A stretch of 64,000 nucleotides of DNA from DATCJA01 sp963814955 (GTDB taxonomy: Bacteria; Acidobacteriota; Vicinamibacteria; Vicinamibacterales; UBA2999), in assembly GCA_963814955.1 (NCBI GenBank), contig CAWFEX010000011.1, forward strand, positions 62,001 to 126,000, in the 5' to 3' direction. The notes beneath the pieces are model-generated. The model made no database searches, was not told where the DNA came from, and saw only the letters and a program-made list of their open reading frames with translations. Both the position numbers and the translations under genes were made by a program. The first letter of the stretch is position 1, and every line of letters starts with the position of its first letter. This document shows positions 34,536 through 42,371 of the stretch, piece by piece.

Positions 34536-35396
34536 GTGCGTCCGTTAATTGCCGCGTTCCTCTTGCTCGCCACGGCTGTCGCGCAGGAGCGGCCGCTTCC
34601 CGACTTCGAGGCGTTCGCGTCGGAAGTCAAGAAGCATCTGGCCACCGACGAAGAGCGTCAAAGCGGATATGTGTTCAACGAGCGGCGGGTCGAGCAGAAG
34701 ATCGATGGCGGAAGCCGCGTCACGAGCGAATCTGTGAAGGTCTACGAGGTGTATCCCGGATTACCGGGCGAGGATCGCTATCGCCGTCTGATCGAAGAGA
34801 ACGGACGCCCGGTGGCGCCCTCGGCACTCGCCGCACGGGATTCCGAGCGCAAAGAGCAGGCCGAAGATTATGCCCGGCGACAGGCACGTCCATCCGAGCG
34901 ACAGAAGGAAGCTCGCGAGCAGGAGAAGGCCCGACGCGAATACTCGGAGGCGGTCGACGACATCTTCCGCGTCTACGACATCCAGATGCTGCGCCGCGAG
35001 GCCATCGACGGGCACGACACCATTCTCGCCACCCTGACGCCCAGACAAACTGCGCGGCCGCGCACCGGCGATGGCAGGATCATGAGGCATTTCAAGGCGC
35101 GGGCATGGATCAGCGAATCGGACTACGAACTGGTTCGCGTCGAGATCGAGGCGGTCGATAACTTGTCGTTCGGTCTCGGCTTGCTCGCGCGCGTCCACAA
35201 GGGTACGGTGGCCACATATCAGCGTCGCAAGGTCGACGCGAGAACGTGGCTGCCGGCGCAAGTGACATGGACCGCGAGCGCACGGGTGCTGCTCGTGCGG
35301 CGGTTGCGCCTGCGCGGTGTGGCGGAGTATTCCAACTATCGACGCTATAACGTTGAGACTTCGACGGTGATTGGCGCCGACGGCGGCGTTCGGTGA
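34536..35396 (+). CDS. Exported conserved hypothetical protein, Arg/Glu-rich helix
   Basis: About 286 residues. GTG 34536 gives a leader RPLIAAFLLLATAVAQ. An N-terminal region (DFEAFASEVKKHLATDEERQ, SGYVFNERRVEQKIDGGSR) precedes a charged helix (RKEQAEDYARRQARPSERQK). The C-terminal half is beta-rich (DGHDTILATLTPRQT, ARAWISESDYELVRVEIEAV, YSNYRRYNVETSTVIG). The last part resembles LolA/outer-membrane lipoprotein-sorting-like sheets that track lipid or carrier binding. The frame is open to 34482, overlapping the previous gene, so the start is uncertain. It may form an operon with 33583. Confidence 0.68.
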   Translation: MRPLIAAFLLLATAVAQERPLPDFEAFASEVKKHLATDEERQSGYVFNERRVEQKIDGGSRVTSESVKVYEVYPGLPGEDRYRRLIEENGRPVAPSALAARDSERKEQAEDYARRQARPSERQKEAREQEKARREYSEAVDDIFRVYDIQMLRREAIDGHDTILATLTPRQTARPRTGDGRIMRHFKARAWISESDYELVRVEIEAVDNLSFGLGLLARVHKGTVATYQRRKVDARTWLPAQVTWTASARVLLVRRLRLRGVAEYSNYRRYNVETSTVIGADGGVR

Positions 35397-35414
35397 ACCC
35401 GCCCGGAGACCCGA

Positions 35415-35455
35415 AGGCCTCCGGCTACCGTGCGGCTGAAGGTCTCCGGCTACCT
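35415..35455. repeat. Degenerate intergenic repeat
   Basis: Two direct copies of a GTCTCCGGCTACC-like word with GGCTGAAGG between them lie at a convergent gene boundary. It resembles the CCGGC-TGAA palindromes but without a complete stem. Confidence 0.45.
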
Positions 35456-35461
35456 ACGGTG

Positions 35462-35911
35462 TTATTTTGCGGCCGGCGCCGTGTAGGGACTCGCCGCGGG
35501 GAAGCCGGCGCCGCCACCGCCGTCCCAATCCTTCTCGATGCCGTGTCCGCGCGCGGCGTCGCCATGCATCGGCGTCACGAATCCCAGCAGGCACCCGGTT
35601 GCACCATCCCTGAGCAGGTGGCATCGCACTTTGATGCGGTCGCCAGGTCTGACGTCATTCACTTTGACGCCGACCTTCTCCAGGCCACCGGGGCCGGTCG
35701 CCTCCAGCGCCCACGTGGCGGTCTGGCCTTTTGCGTCCTTCACGTCCATGTAGACCCACGAGTGCGGCACCAGGCGATGCACCTCGGTGACTGTTCCTTC
35801 CATCGTCGTCCACGTCGCGGTGTCGTAGTTGTTGTGGGAGTGATGCGCCCGGACAGGCAGCACCGCCGACACGGCGCACGCCGCCGCAAGACACAGGGAT
35901 CTCATCAGCAT
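35462..35911 (-). CDS. DUF6152-type exported protein
   Basis: About 149 residues. A leader (MLMRSLCLAAACAVSAVLPV) is followed by RAHHSHNNYDTATWTTMEGT, the His-His start of DUF6152 proteins. VTEVHRLVPHSWVYMDVKDA, GDRIKVRCHLLRDGATGC and a Gly/Ala tail complete a small OB-like beta barrel. AGGAGA 5 nt before ATG 35911 sets the start. Function is unknown; the family is typically exported and travels with PDFSGLW-type proteins, as at 45280. Here it lies 49 bp downstream of paralog 3 and may share its transcript. Confidence 0.8.
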   Translation of the reverse strand: MLMRSLCLAAACAVSAVLPVRAHHSHNNYDTATWTTMEGTVTEVHRLVPHSWVYMDVKDAKGQTATWALEATGPGGLEKVGVKVNDVRPGDRIKVRCHLLRDGATGCLLGFVTPMHGDAARGHGIEKDWDGGGGAGFPAASPYTAPAAK

Positions 35912-35960
35912 GGTCGTCTCCTGTCGAAAACCGGCCAAGGGCATGCACATGGCGCTCTCA

Positions 35961-36626
35961 TCACCTCGCTCGCGGCGGTGACGGCGCGGGGAACTTCCAT
36001 TCGTCCGAGTAAGTCGGCGAGTAATAGTTCCGATAGCGAATCGAGCGGCCCTGTTCGTCGAGAAACATCAGCGACTGCTGAAAGAGGCCCGGCGCGGGCG
36101 CCCCGCGCGGCACGGTGCCCTCGAGAATATAGAGACGCGTGCCGTGCATGTTCACCGTCGCGAAGGTGCGCGACTCGTCCGGGTTGAGCAGCTGTAGCTG
36201 GTGTCCCGCCACGAGATCGGCGACATACCAGCCGTAAAACGTCACCTTGCCGCCTCGTTGCAGGAACTGATAGATCGCCCAGACGATCGACCCTGAGACA
36301 TCGCTGCGCCAGGAGTTCATGCACGCGTCACCCTCGCCCTTGCCTTGCTGGCACTGCGCCGCCCGTTCGGCACTCAGCTTTTCCACGTCCTGGTAGTTCA
36401 CCACGGTCATGGAGTAGCGCCCTCGCGCATTCTCGACGCTGTAGATGCGCGCCGGTAGTGCGATACCGTGTTCCGATTTCCACGTGGTTTCGCGGACGCT
36501 TGGTTCGCCGGGGAAATTCACGGCAAAGAAGTCGCTCGTGCTGCTGTACTGAATGAACCCCTGAGCGAACGAAATTCCTGCCACAACGAGGGTGAGCGCG
36601 GCGGTGGTGATCGAAATCCGGCGCAT
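35961..36626 (-). CDS. Exported conserved protein, four-member paralog family (copy 3)
   Basis: The 221-residue protein has a leader (ISITTAALTLVVAGISFA). It shares VNFPGEPSV, SEHGIALPARIYS, RYSMTVVNYQDVEKL, GHQLQLLNPDESRTF, RLYILEGTVPRG and GLFQQSLMFLDEQG with copies 1, 2 and 4. It retains two Cys in the central insertion (AAQC and DAC). AGGAGG lies upstream of ATG 36626. It heads a minus-strand pair with the DUF6152 gene. The function is unknown. Confidence 0.82.
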   Translation of the reverse strand: MRRISITTAALTLVVAGISFAQGFIQYSSTSDFFAVNFPGEPSVRETTWKSEHGIALPARIYSVENARGRYSMTVVNYQDVEKLSAERAAQCQQGKGEGDACMNSWRSDVSGSIVWAIYQFLQRGGKVTFYGWYVADLVAGHQLQLLNPDESRTFATVNMHGTRLYILEGTVPRGAPAPGLFQQSLMFLDEQGRSIRYRNYYSPTYSDEWKFPAPSPPRAR

Positions 36627-36777
36627 GGGGCCTCCTGTCGGCGTGGACGCGAATGCAATACTGCCAGAAGAGTCCCGCCGTTACCAGTGCCCGCGTTGGT
36701 GCGCCCCGACCGCCGTGTAAAGTAGGTTCCTCCTTCTGAAACTGGGCCAGTCGTAACGATCTCCGAGTATTCAACTC

Positions 36778-36987
36778 TCACGCATCGTCCTCGAACTCGC
36801 GATAGTCGCAGTTGCCGTTCTTGCAGACCCACGCGCGCTCGTAGCGAATACCGCCGGGGGCGGCCTCTGACCGTAGCAATGCCATACCGACGCTGATCAC
36901 CGGGTGCCGACTGTTGAAAACGAGGGCAGCTCGACACTGCGGGCAGCGCCGCGTGTCGCCATCCTTTGGCGCGGTGGATGGAATCAT
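36778..36987 (-). CDS. Small zinc-ribbon protein
   Basis: The 69-residue protein reads MIPSTAPKDGDTRRCPQCRA, then a beta-rich middle and WVCKNGNCDYREFEDDA. Two Cys pairs, CPQC and CKNGNC, form a classic zinc ribbon. The family has no defined role; such ribbons can bind nucleic acid or act as structural modules. It is monocistronic, with an acidic C-terminus. The 228 bp to its right (36988-37215) show no convincing gene. Confidence 0.68.
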   Translation of the reverse strand: MIPSTAPKDGDTRRCPQCRAALVFNSRHPVISVGMALLRSEAAPGGIRYERAWVCKNGNCDYREFEDDA

Positions 36988-37215
36988 CGTGATGCCCCAC
37001 GAGACGCGATGTGGCTTCCGAGAACGCGCGTCGCAGTGATGAGTGAGGTTACGCGCCGGATACGTGAAAGTCTGTCCGGTATTGGACGCACGAGTCCGGT
37101 TTGGATGGCGGTGACGTCAGAGCTGAATCGCCTCGTCAACGGATGAGCTTGCGCGTCATCCGGCATGTGTCACCCCAGGGTATGGAGCGCGGCGGAGCGC
37201 ATTTCAGCGCACGAG

Positions 37216-37554
37216 TTACAGGGCAGCAAGCAGCGCATCCGGGCCCGACCCGTGAGGAATCCATCTACCGGGAACGCCGTCGTACACCTGAATCTCCGAC
37301 ACTGTGGTTCCGGAGAGAACGACGATGCGTGCGGCCCCGACCTCAACCCACCACGGCGTAAACCGGGCGGCATCGACCACGACGATCTGGCCAACAGGCC
37401 AGCGCTCGATCTCGGCGATGTGACTCATCACCGAAACCGTGAAGCCTCGCTCGCGAAGCACGTGAGCGAGCTGCTCGCGACGCTGCAGGTCCGGATCGAT
37501 GAGCACAACGTGCGGGTGCGGACAAGAACTCGGGTCGTTTGGTTGTGCGATCAC
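37216..37554 (-). CDS. Receiver-like (CheY-fold) small protein
   Basis: 112 residues from GTG 37554. HVVLIDPDLQRREQLAHVLR is receiver-like strand 1 with an acidic pair. RGFTVSVMSHIAEIERWPVG is followed by QIVVVDAARFTPW, where the Asp sits at the phospho-acceptor position, and ARIVVLSGTTVSE has the conserved Ser/Thr position. The usual C-terminal Lys is absent, so phosphorylation is doubtful. It starts 6 bp after the stop of the 37561 gene, so the two probably form an operon. Confidence 0.55.
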   Translation of the reverse strand: MIAQPNDPSSCPHPHVVLIDPDLQRREQLAHVLRERGFTVSVMSHIAEIERWPVGQIVVVDAARFTPWWVEVGAARIVVLSGTTVSEIQVYDGVPGRWIPHGSGPDALLAAL

Positions 37555-37560
37555 GTTCCC

Positions 37561-37803
37561 TCAGAAGGAGTGCTTCCAACCTTGACGTAACAGCTCCTCG
37601 CGCCGGTCGTCAATCACCTGCTGCGCTGCGCTCCAATCAATTGCGAGCGCTGTGAATTTCAGGTCGCCGCCGCGTCGGATACTGATGGTGTATCCACCGG
37701 TGCGCGTAAGCTGGAGGGAGCAATCGGTGTAATCGTCGTGATCGTTGCGCAAGCGCCACAGTAACATCGAAATCCCAGCCCAGGAATCGGGGAGGGGAAC
37801 CAC
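37561..37803 (-). CDS. Small conserved hypothetical protein
   Basis: 80 residues, not recognised. It begins GTG 37803 (or ATG 37767). MLLWRLRNDHDDYTDCSLQL, GGYTISIRRGGDLKFTALAI and VIDDRREELLRQGWKHSF look like a two-layer alpha/beta unit. GGGAACG within its end region serves as the ribosome-binding site of the downstream receiver-like gene. No signal peptide. Confidence 0.5.
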   Translation of the reverse strand: MVPLPDSWAGISMLLWRLRNDHDDYTDCSLQLTRTGGYTISIRRGGDLKFTALAIDWSAAQQVIDDRREELLRQGWKHSF

Positions 37804-37884
37804 GCCGAATCGATTTCCGCCGTGGTTCCCTTGGTGCGCTACTTGAGTTCAACCAACGCCGCCGATATGGATCCGTCGCTCTGC

Positions 37885-38415
37885 TTATCCGTCGTCTTCG
37901 CCGTCTTCATCGTCGTTGTCGCTGCCGGTGTCTTCTACCTTGATCTCCGTGGCGACGAGCTTGTCACCGTCCATCGCACCCTTCGCCTGAACGTGATCGC
38001 CTGCCTCAATATCCCCTGTCGTGAGCACGCGATGTCCATGGCGGATGATCGCGTTCGTTCCGGGGACAACGGAGATGCCGTTCACGGTGAGCGTGTCACC
38101 ATCTCTGGCCGAGACGAACCCAACGACCTTTGCTTCGTGGCTGCGCCTCTGACCATCGTCGTCGGCTGGTTTCTTGTCGCCACTGTTGCCCTGGCCGTTC
38201 CCACCCTTCGCGAGCGCGTCTACCTCGCCGGCCCTGGATTCCGTGGCTGCGCTATCACCGCCGACGTCGTTGAGCAGCGCGCTGGAGCTGAGAGTGCTCG
38301 AAGGTCCGGTAGACGACTCGAGCAGGTTCCCTTTTCCGCATCCCACAGTCAGCATCGCCGCAGCAACCGCCACCACCAGCAGATGCGGCCCGGCCGACCG
38401 GACCATTTTTGGCAT
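37885..38415 (-). CDS. DUF5666-domain lipoprotein
   Basis: This 176-residue lipoprotein has a lipobox at MLTVGC near residue 26. A Ser-rich then Gly/Asp/Lys-rich linker leads to a single DUF5666 beta domain (residues about 92-165): AKVVGFVSARDGDTLTVNGI, VVPGTNAIIRHGHRVLTTGD and VQAKGAMDGDKLVATEIKVE. A strongly acidic tail (DTGSDNDDEDGEDDG) could bind divalent cations. DUF5666 is a small OB-like repeat of unknown function in envelope proteins. It diverges from the sigma-factor operon, and the inverted repeat at 38497 lies between the two. Confidence 0.83.
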   Translation of the reverse strand: MPKMVRSAGPHLLVVAVAAAMLTVGCGKGNLLESSTGPSSTLSSSALLNDVGGDSAATESRAGEVDALAKGGNGQGNSGDKKPADDDGQRRSHEAKVVGFVSARDGDTLTVNGISVVPGTNAIIRHGHRVLTTGDIEAGDHVQAKGAMDGDKLVATEIKVEDTGSDNDDEDGEDDG

Positions 38416-38496
38416 TCCCCAGCTCCTCAGTACGCCGGCAACCTGGGGGGAGCCAGACGCGACCGTCGATAGGTAGACGAGCGAAGCTCCGTATCG

Positions 38497-38525
38497 GTCA
38501 CATCCAGGTCGGGGTAGGATGTGAC
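38497..38525. promoter_or_regulatory. Perfect 9-bp inverted repeat, candidate operator
   Basis: GTCACATCC, an 11-bp spacer and GGATGTGAC lie between divergent starts at 38415 and 38572. Arm centres are 20 bp apart, two helical turns, as expected for a dimeric regulator. There is no T-tract and it does not follow a stop codon, so an operator is favoured over a terminator. Confidence 0.62.
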
Positions 38526-38571
38526 GTGACCGGCAGCTGCCTCGTCCCTGTCTACGGGTAGGACTAGGACT

Positions 38572-39144
38572 ATGAACGACGAGATGGATGGAGTTATAAG
38601 CGAGACGCGCGCCTTCCTGGACAGTCGACCCGCCCCGGACCTCAGGACGGCCGTGATGGGCCAGATTGAACGCCTGGAGCCTCTTGAACTGCCAGGACGG
38701 CCGGGCCTGCTCGATCGACTCGCAAGCCTCTTATGGGCTCCGCGCGAGGTTGCAATCCGTCCCGCTTTTGCACTCGCGGGAATCGGAGCCGTGCTGGTCG
38801 CTCTTCTGATAGCTTCTTCGGGCCAACGACCTGCCGATTTCACGTCAGCTGCCGTCAGTGCGACGGCGCCGCCCATGTTCGTACAATTCCGCCTGGAAGC
38901 AATGGCTTCACGAGTCCAGCTGGCCGGCAGCTTTACCAACTGGGAACCGCGCTACGAGCTGAGGCAGTACGCGCCGGACATCTGGACGATAACAGTGCCT
39001 CTCACCCAGGGCGTTCACGACTACTCGTTCGTGCTCGATGGTCAGGTCTGGGTGCCAGATCCGTTCGCACCTCAGATCGGCGATGGGTTTGGTGGAACGA
39101 ACAGTCGTCTCACGCTCTTGTCACCTGATACTCCGCGACTGTGA
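38572..39144 (+). CDS. Membrane anti-sigma-like protein with CBM48 glycan-binding domain
   Basis: The 190-residue protein has a short cytoplasmic head (VISETRAFLDSRPAPDLRTA, with DLRTAVMGQIERLE resembling anti-sigma N-termini). A transmembrane helix follows near 65-85 (FALAGIGAVLVALLIASS), and then a periplasmic AMPK/CBM48 domain (about 105-185): VQLAGSFTNWEPRYELRQYA, WTITVPLTQGVHDYSFVLDG and QVWVPDPFAPQIGDGFGGTN. The ZAS zinc motif is absent. Its GTGA junction with the next gene (GTG 39141, TGA 39142-39144) indicates coupling. The proposed role is to sense a periplasmic alpha-glucan and release the sigma factor encoded two genes downstream. This is inference from order and domains. Confidence 0.75.
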   Translation: MNDEMDGVISETRAFLDSRPAPDLRTAVMGQIERLEPLELPGRPGLLDRLASLLWAPREVAIRPAFALAGIGAVLVALLIASSGQRPADFTSAAVSATAPPMFVQFRLEAMASRVQLAGSFTNWEPRYELRQYAPDIWTITVPLTQGVHDYSFVLDGQVWVPDPFAPQIGDGFGGTNSRLTLLSPDTPRL

Positions 39145-40247
39145 GCAGAACCCCCGCCGTCACCGCCGTGCTGGTGGTGATCCTTGCCGCAATGAATCAG
39201 GCCAGCGCGGCATACGGACAGGGGTGGTCGGCGGACATCTCCGCGGGTCGTCTCGTCTACGACCCGGTATCAGCAAACGTTGAAACGAAGAATGTGATCG
39301 GCGGGCTTCGCTACGACACGCGCCGCGACACGTGGGTATACGGCGCCGGTGCAGTGCCTGCTGGTGGCGAGAGCACGTTCTGGATCGCCGGTGGCACGGG
39401 GGGCCGTCTGACTTTGGCGGCGGCGCCGGCCATCAGAGCGACCTTCGGCGCCGATGTGGGTGCGCACGGTTTTTCGTTTCACGATCGGGTGGTAGACGAC
39501 GATGGCGCAGGCGGCACCCTCGAAGCAATTCCGTTTGCGCACCTGTCCTTGGGCGGCGGATTCGTCGAGGGTCGAGGTGGGTGGCGAGGCCAGACACTTT
39601 CATTCGCGGGCGTTCGCGAGAATCGCCGCGTCTTCGAAACGGGTGCACGCGGCGGGTATGGCAGAACCCTTCGCGTGGAGGGCGATGCCCGGTGGGTACA
39701 TGCCATTGAAGGGACCTACCCGTTTGTCGGCGCGACGGTGGTCTATGCAGGTTCCCGTGTAGACGTGTGGGGGCAAACCGGGAAGTGGCTGGCAACGGAT
39801 CTCAGCGAAAGTGTGTGGGCCCTCGGGAGTGGCGTCAGCCTCGGAGTACGCACCAGCGTGTGGGGCAGTGTCCGTCAGGAGGCTCCCGATCCGTTGTACT
39901 GGAATTCGACGCGGCGCACATGGAGCATCGGTCTCACGCAGCGTCTTGGCCGCATCGCTGCACCGCTGGTCCCTGTTCCGCGATCCCAGGCGGGAGTCGT
40001 CATCGTGCGGCTGTCCGCGGCCGACGCGCCTGCGGGAGTGGTGTCGATTGCGGGCGACTTCAACAACTGGCAGCCGGCCCCGATGCAGCGCGAGGGCGAG
40101 GAGTGGATTGTCCGTCTCCCGCTCGCCGCAGGCATCTACAACTACGCGTTTCGATCGGCAAACGGGGACTGGTTCGTGCCCTCGTCCACTCCCGGGAGGC
40201 GGGACGACGGCATGGGCGGATTTGTCGCCGTGCTGGTGGTGAGTTGA
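39141..40247 (+). CDS. Exported barrel-like protein with C-terminal CBM48
   Basis: About 368 residues starting at GTG 39141. A leader (AVLVVILAAMNQASAAYGQG) is followed by a region of alternating amphipathic strands (about 30-270), suggesting an outer-membrane beta-barrel. A C-terminal CBM48 (about 285-368) reads AGVVSIAGDFNNWQPAPMQR, EGEEWIVRLPLAAGIYNYAF and DWFVPSSTPGRRDDGMGGFV. It is clearly homologous to the domain of the preceding gene. The TGA at 40245 overlaps ATG 40247 of the sigma gene. It probably binds the same glycan at the outer membrane. Confidence 0.75.
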   Translation: MSRTPAVTAVLVVILAAMNQASAAYGQGWSADISAGRLVYDPVSANVETKNVIGGLRYDTRRDTWVYGAGAVPAGGESTFWIAGGTGGRLTLAAAPAIRATFGADVGAHGFSFHDRVVDDDGAGGTLEAIPFAHLSLGGGFVEGRGGWRGQTLSFAGVRENRRVFETGARGGYGRTLRVEGDARWVHAIEGTYPFVGATVVYAGSRVDVWGQTGKWLATDLSESVWALGSGVSLGVRTSVWGSVRQEAPDPLYWNSTRRTWSIGLTQRLGRIAAPLVPVPRSQAGVVIVRLSAADAPAGVVSIAGDFNNWQPAPMQREGEEWIVRLPLAAGIYNYAFRSANGDWFVPSSTPGRRDDGMGGFVAVLVVS

Positions 40248-40861
40248 TGGACGGGCCGAGCGATGCGCGCCCGTCCGACACCGCGGATGATGCCGCAATC
40301 GTGGCATGCGTCCTCAGGGGCGAGAAGCAACAGTTCGAGCATCTGGTCAGCCGATACCAGCGGTTCCTGTATCGTCACGCACTGACGATTGTGCTCGACC
40401 ACGACGTTGCCTCCGACATGGTGCAGGATGCATTCGTGCGCGCCTATTTGAACCTGAGAGAGTGTCGCGACCATTCGCGTTTCCGGGCGTGGCTGTTTCG
40501 TACCTTGCGCAATCGGTGCCTGGACCATCTGAAGGAACCTGGGCGGCGGAACGTCCGTCTGGACGATGTCACCGAACCGTTGCTCGACGTGACGCACGCC
40601 CCGGGAACGCTTGCTGAACGCAACGAGGTGCGACGAGGGATCCGCCGCGCGCTGGCGAAATTGCCACCGGCGCTGCGCGAGGCGTTCGTCATGCACTACG
40701 TCGACGGCATGTCGTACGACGCTATGGCGGAGTTGCTCGACGTGTCAGTGAGCGCCCTGAAAATGCGGGCTCTGCGCGCGCGCGAGGCCCTGAGGGCGGC
40801 CCTCCGGCACGGCGATGTGACGGACAAGGCGTCTGTGTCGTCTTTATATGAAACGCCGTAA
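40247..40861 (+). CDS. ECF-family RNA polymerase sigma factor
   Basis: The 204-residue ECF sigma factor has region 2 at about 30-95 (FEHLVSRYQRFLYRHALTIV, DVASDMVQDAFVRAYLNLRE, FRAWLFRTLRNRCLDHLKEP) and region 4 at about 125-180 (RRALAKLPPALREAFVMHYV, DGMSYDAMAELLDVSVSALK, MRALRAREALRAAL). It lacks region 1.1/3, as usual for ECF. ATG 40247 overlaps the upstream stop, so it is translationally coupled to the two CBM48 genes. The frame upstream of 40247 is only a shadow. A single operator-like repeat at 38497 heads the operon. Confidence 0.92.
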   Translation: MDGPSDARPSDTADDAAIVACVLRGEKQQFEHLVSRYQRFLYRHALTIVLDHDVASDMVQDAFVRAYLNLRECRDHSRFRAWLFRTLRNRCLDHLKEPGRRNVRLDDVTEPLLDVTHAPGTLAERNEVRRGIRRALAKLPPALREAFVMHYVDGMSYDAMAELLDVSVSALKMRALRAREALRAALRHGDVTDKASVSSLYETP

Positions 40862-40886
40862 ATGGCTGTGGAATAAGTGTATAGGC

Positions 40887-40908
40887 TGGGCCGGAGCGGC
40901 CCGGCCCA
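40887..40908 (+). terminator. GC hairpin after the sigma operon
   Basis: TGGGCCGG-AGCGGC-CCGGCCCA starts 26 bp after the sigma stop and lies 14 bp before the next ATG. There is no U-tract, so it may equally be a leader structure of the 40923 gene. Confidence 0.5.
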
Positions 40909-40922
40909 TACGACAGGGAAAA

Positions 40923-41681
40923 ATGATGAAGCACGCGATTGCCGTTGCGGTTGTCGCAATGGCGCTCTCGGGGGGCCACCGCGCGAATGCGCAGGCGCAA
41001 CCGCCACAGGAGCGGATCAACACCGCGCTTGCCCGAGCGCGGGAGGTCGGGATTCCAGTTGCGTTGCTGGAGAGCAAGATTGCCGAGGGCAAGGCCAAGG
41101 GCGTTTCGCTGGAGCGGATCGCCGCGGCGATCGAGAGGCGGCAGTCGGCGCTCGAGCGGGCCAGCCAGGCGCTGCGGGGCGGGGCGGATGCGCCGTCAAC
41201 TCTCGCGGTGAGTGCCGACGCCATCGAATCGGGCGTCAGCGAAGTGGTTCTGAGGGAGGTCGTAGCGAACTCGCCAAACGATCGGCGTAACGTTGCCATC
41301 GCGGCGCTCACCGAGCTCGTGCACCAGGGCAATACTCCCGAAGTGGCGCTCGGGCGCGTTCGGGACGCGCTCAAGCGTGGCCCGGACGCCCTGTCGAACT
41401 TGCCTGCCGAGGCTGCTTCAGGTGGCCGCGGTCGAGGGCGTGGCCAGGAGGGGACGTCTGGCGGGCAAAACACGGGTGGCGGCGGCGGAGGCGCCGGTGC
41501 GGATAACGGTCCGCCTGCAGCCGTGCCGGGGCCGGGCAAACCACCCCAGGCCGGGCGCCCGGAGCAACAAGATGGGAATCCAGGACGCGGAAATTCTTTG
41601 GCCAGCCAAATTCTGGACGGGGAAGAGGCAGGGAATAAGAATCCCTTCACTGGCGCCGGCGATCGTTGGCGCCCTGCATGA
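40923..41681 (+). CDS. Exported helical protein with Gly-rich tail
   Basis: The 252-residue protein has a leader (HAIAVAVVAMALSGGHRANA) and then AQPPQERINTALARAREVGI, LLESKIAEGKAKGVSLERIA and IERRQSALERASQALRG, all helical. A second helical part (VSEVVLREVVANSPNDRRNV, ALTELVHQGNTPEVALGRVR) is followed by a Gly/Pro/Gln-rich tail. Not recognised. AGGGA before ATG 40923 (or the adjacent ATG 40926) sets the start. It ends 7 bp from the stop of the convergent AlkB-like gene, with no terminator visible between them. Confidence 0.68.
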   Translation: MMKHAIAVAVVAMALSGGHRANAQAQPPQERINTALARAREVGIPVALLESKIAEGKAKGVSLERIAAAIERRQSALERASQALRGGADAPSTLAVSADAIESGVSEVVLREVVANSPNDRRNVAIAALTELVHQGNTPEVALGRVRDALKRGPDALSNLPAEAASGGRGRGRGQEGTSGGQNTGGGGGGAGADNGPPAAVPGPGKPPQAGRPEQQDGNPGRGNSLASQILDGEEAGNKNPFTGAGDRWRPA

Positions 41682-41688
41682 TCTCCAG

Positions 41689-42273
41689 TCAAAATCGCGC
41701 GGTTCGAAAAGTAATCGAGTAGCGCAACCTCGTGACGGCCGGAATGTGGTGCTCGAAGGCACTCCTCGATTCACCTGTCATCAAGTACGCGGATCGCGGT
41801 TCAAGAGTGACGGCGTGGCTTGCCGTACGTCGGGGACCACGGCCCTGACCCTCCGCATTGCGCGGGATGTACGGCCGGAACTTCATACGGCAGGACGACA
41901 ACAGGGAGATGCCCGCGACGATGCCGTACTGTGGTGCGTCGCGATGCCAGCCGATTGGCGCGCCTGGTGGATATTCGTTGATTAACGCCATTACGAATGC
42001 CTCCGGCCCCACGTCCGCCCAAGCGGCGACCCTGTCGCGGAAAGGGATCAGAAACGCCGGCAGCGGTTCAGCAGGCAAGCGTGCGCTGTTATACGATCTG
42101 CCGAAGAACGCAACCCTTCGGCGGGCCGCGACGCCGCGCATCTCGAATGTTGAAAATGCAATGCGTGCGACGACCTGAATCAGGAGGGTTTCCTCGTCAG
42201 GAGTGACGAAGTTGTAGCGATACTGAAAGCCGTACGGGGCCTCGTTGAAAAGCGGAACCTGCGCGTGAGACAC
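41689..42273 (-). CDS. AlkB-like 2OG-Fe(II) oxygenase
   Basis: The 194-residue protein has the AlkB jelly roll: FNEAPYGFQYRYNFVTPDEE, VARRRVAFFGRSYNSA-like substrate lid (ARRRVAFFGRSYNSARLPAE), NEYPPGAPIGWHRDAPQYG with the HxD iron ligands, and SAFEHHIPAVTRLRYSITFR with the distal His and the two 2OG-binding Arg. AlkB proteins oxidatively remove alkyl groups from DNA or RNA bases. Length and the 'SLLSSCRMKFRPY' segment fit the short bacterial AlkB group. Cytoplasmic, not in an operon. Confidence 0.88.
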   Translation of the reverse strand: MSHAQVPLFNEAPYGFQYRYNFVTPDEETLLIQVVARIAFSTFEMRGVAARRRVAFFGRSYNSARLPAEPLPAFLIPFRDRVAAWADVGPEAFVMALINEYPPGAPIGWHRDAPQYGIVAGISLLSSCRMKFRPYIPRNAEGQGRGPRRTASHAVTLEPRSAYLMTGESRSAFEHHIPAVTRLRYSITFRTARF

Positions 42274-42371
42274 GGATTCAGTGTGGCACGCCTCCAGGCG
42301 GCGAACACCTCATGCGCATCAACGACGAACTCTTCCTTGCATCGACCCGGCGGCTGTGACAGGTTCACCTC

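Noticed and set aside
37039..37146. 35-residue frame MSEVTRRIRESLSG... between two small genes
   Set aside because: It is helical-looking and starts with ATG, but it lacks a clear ribosome-binding site and is too short to support without homologs.
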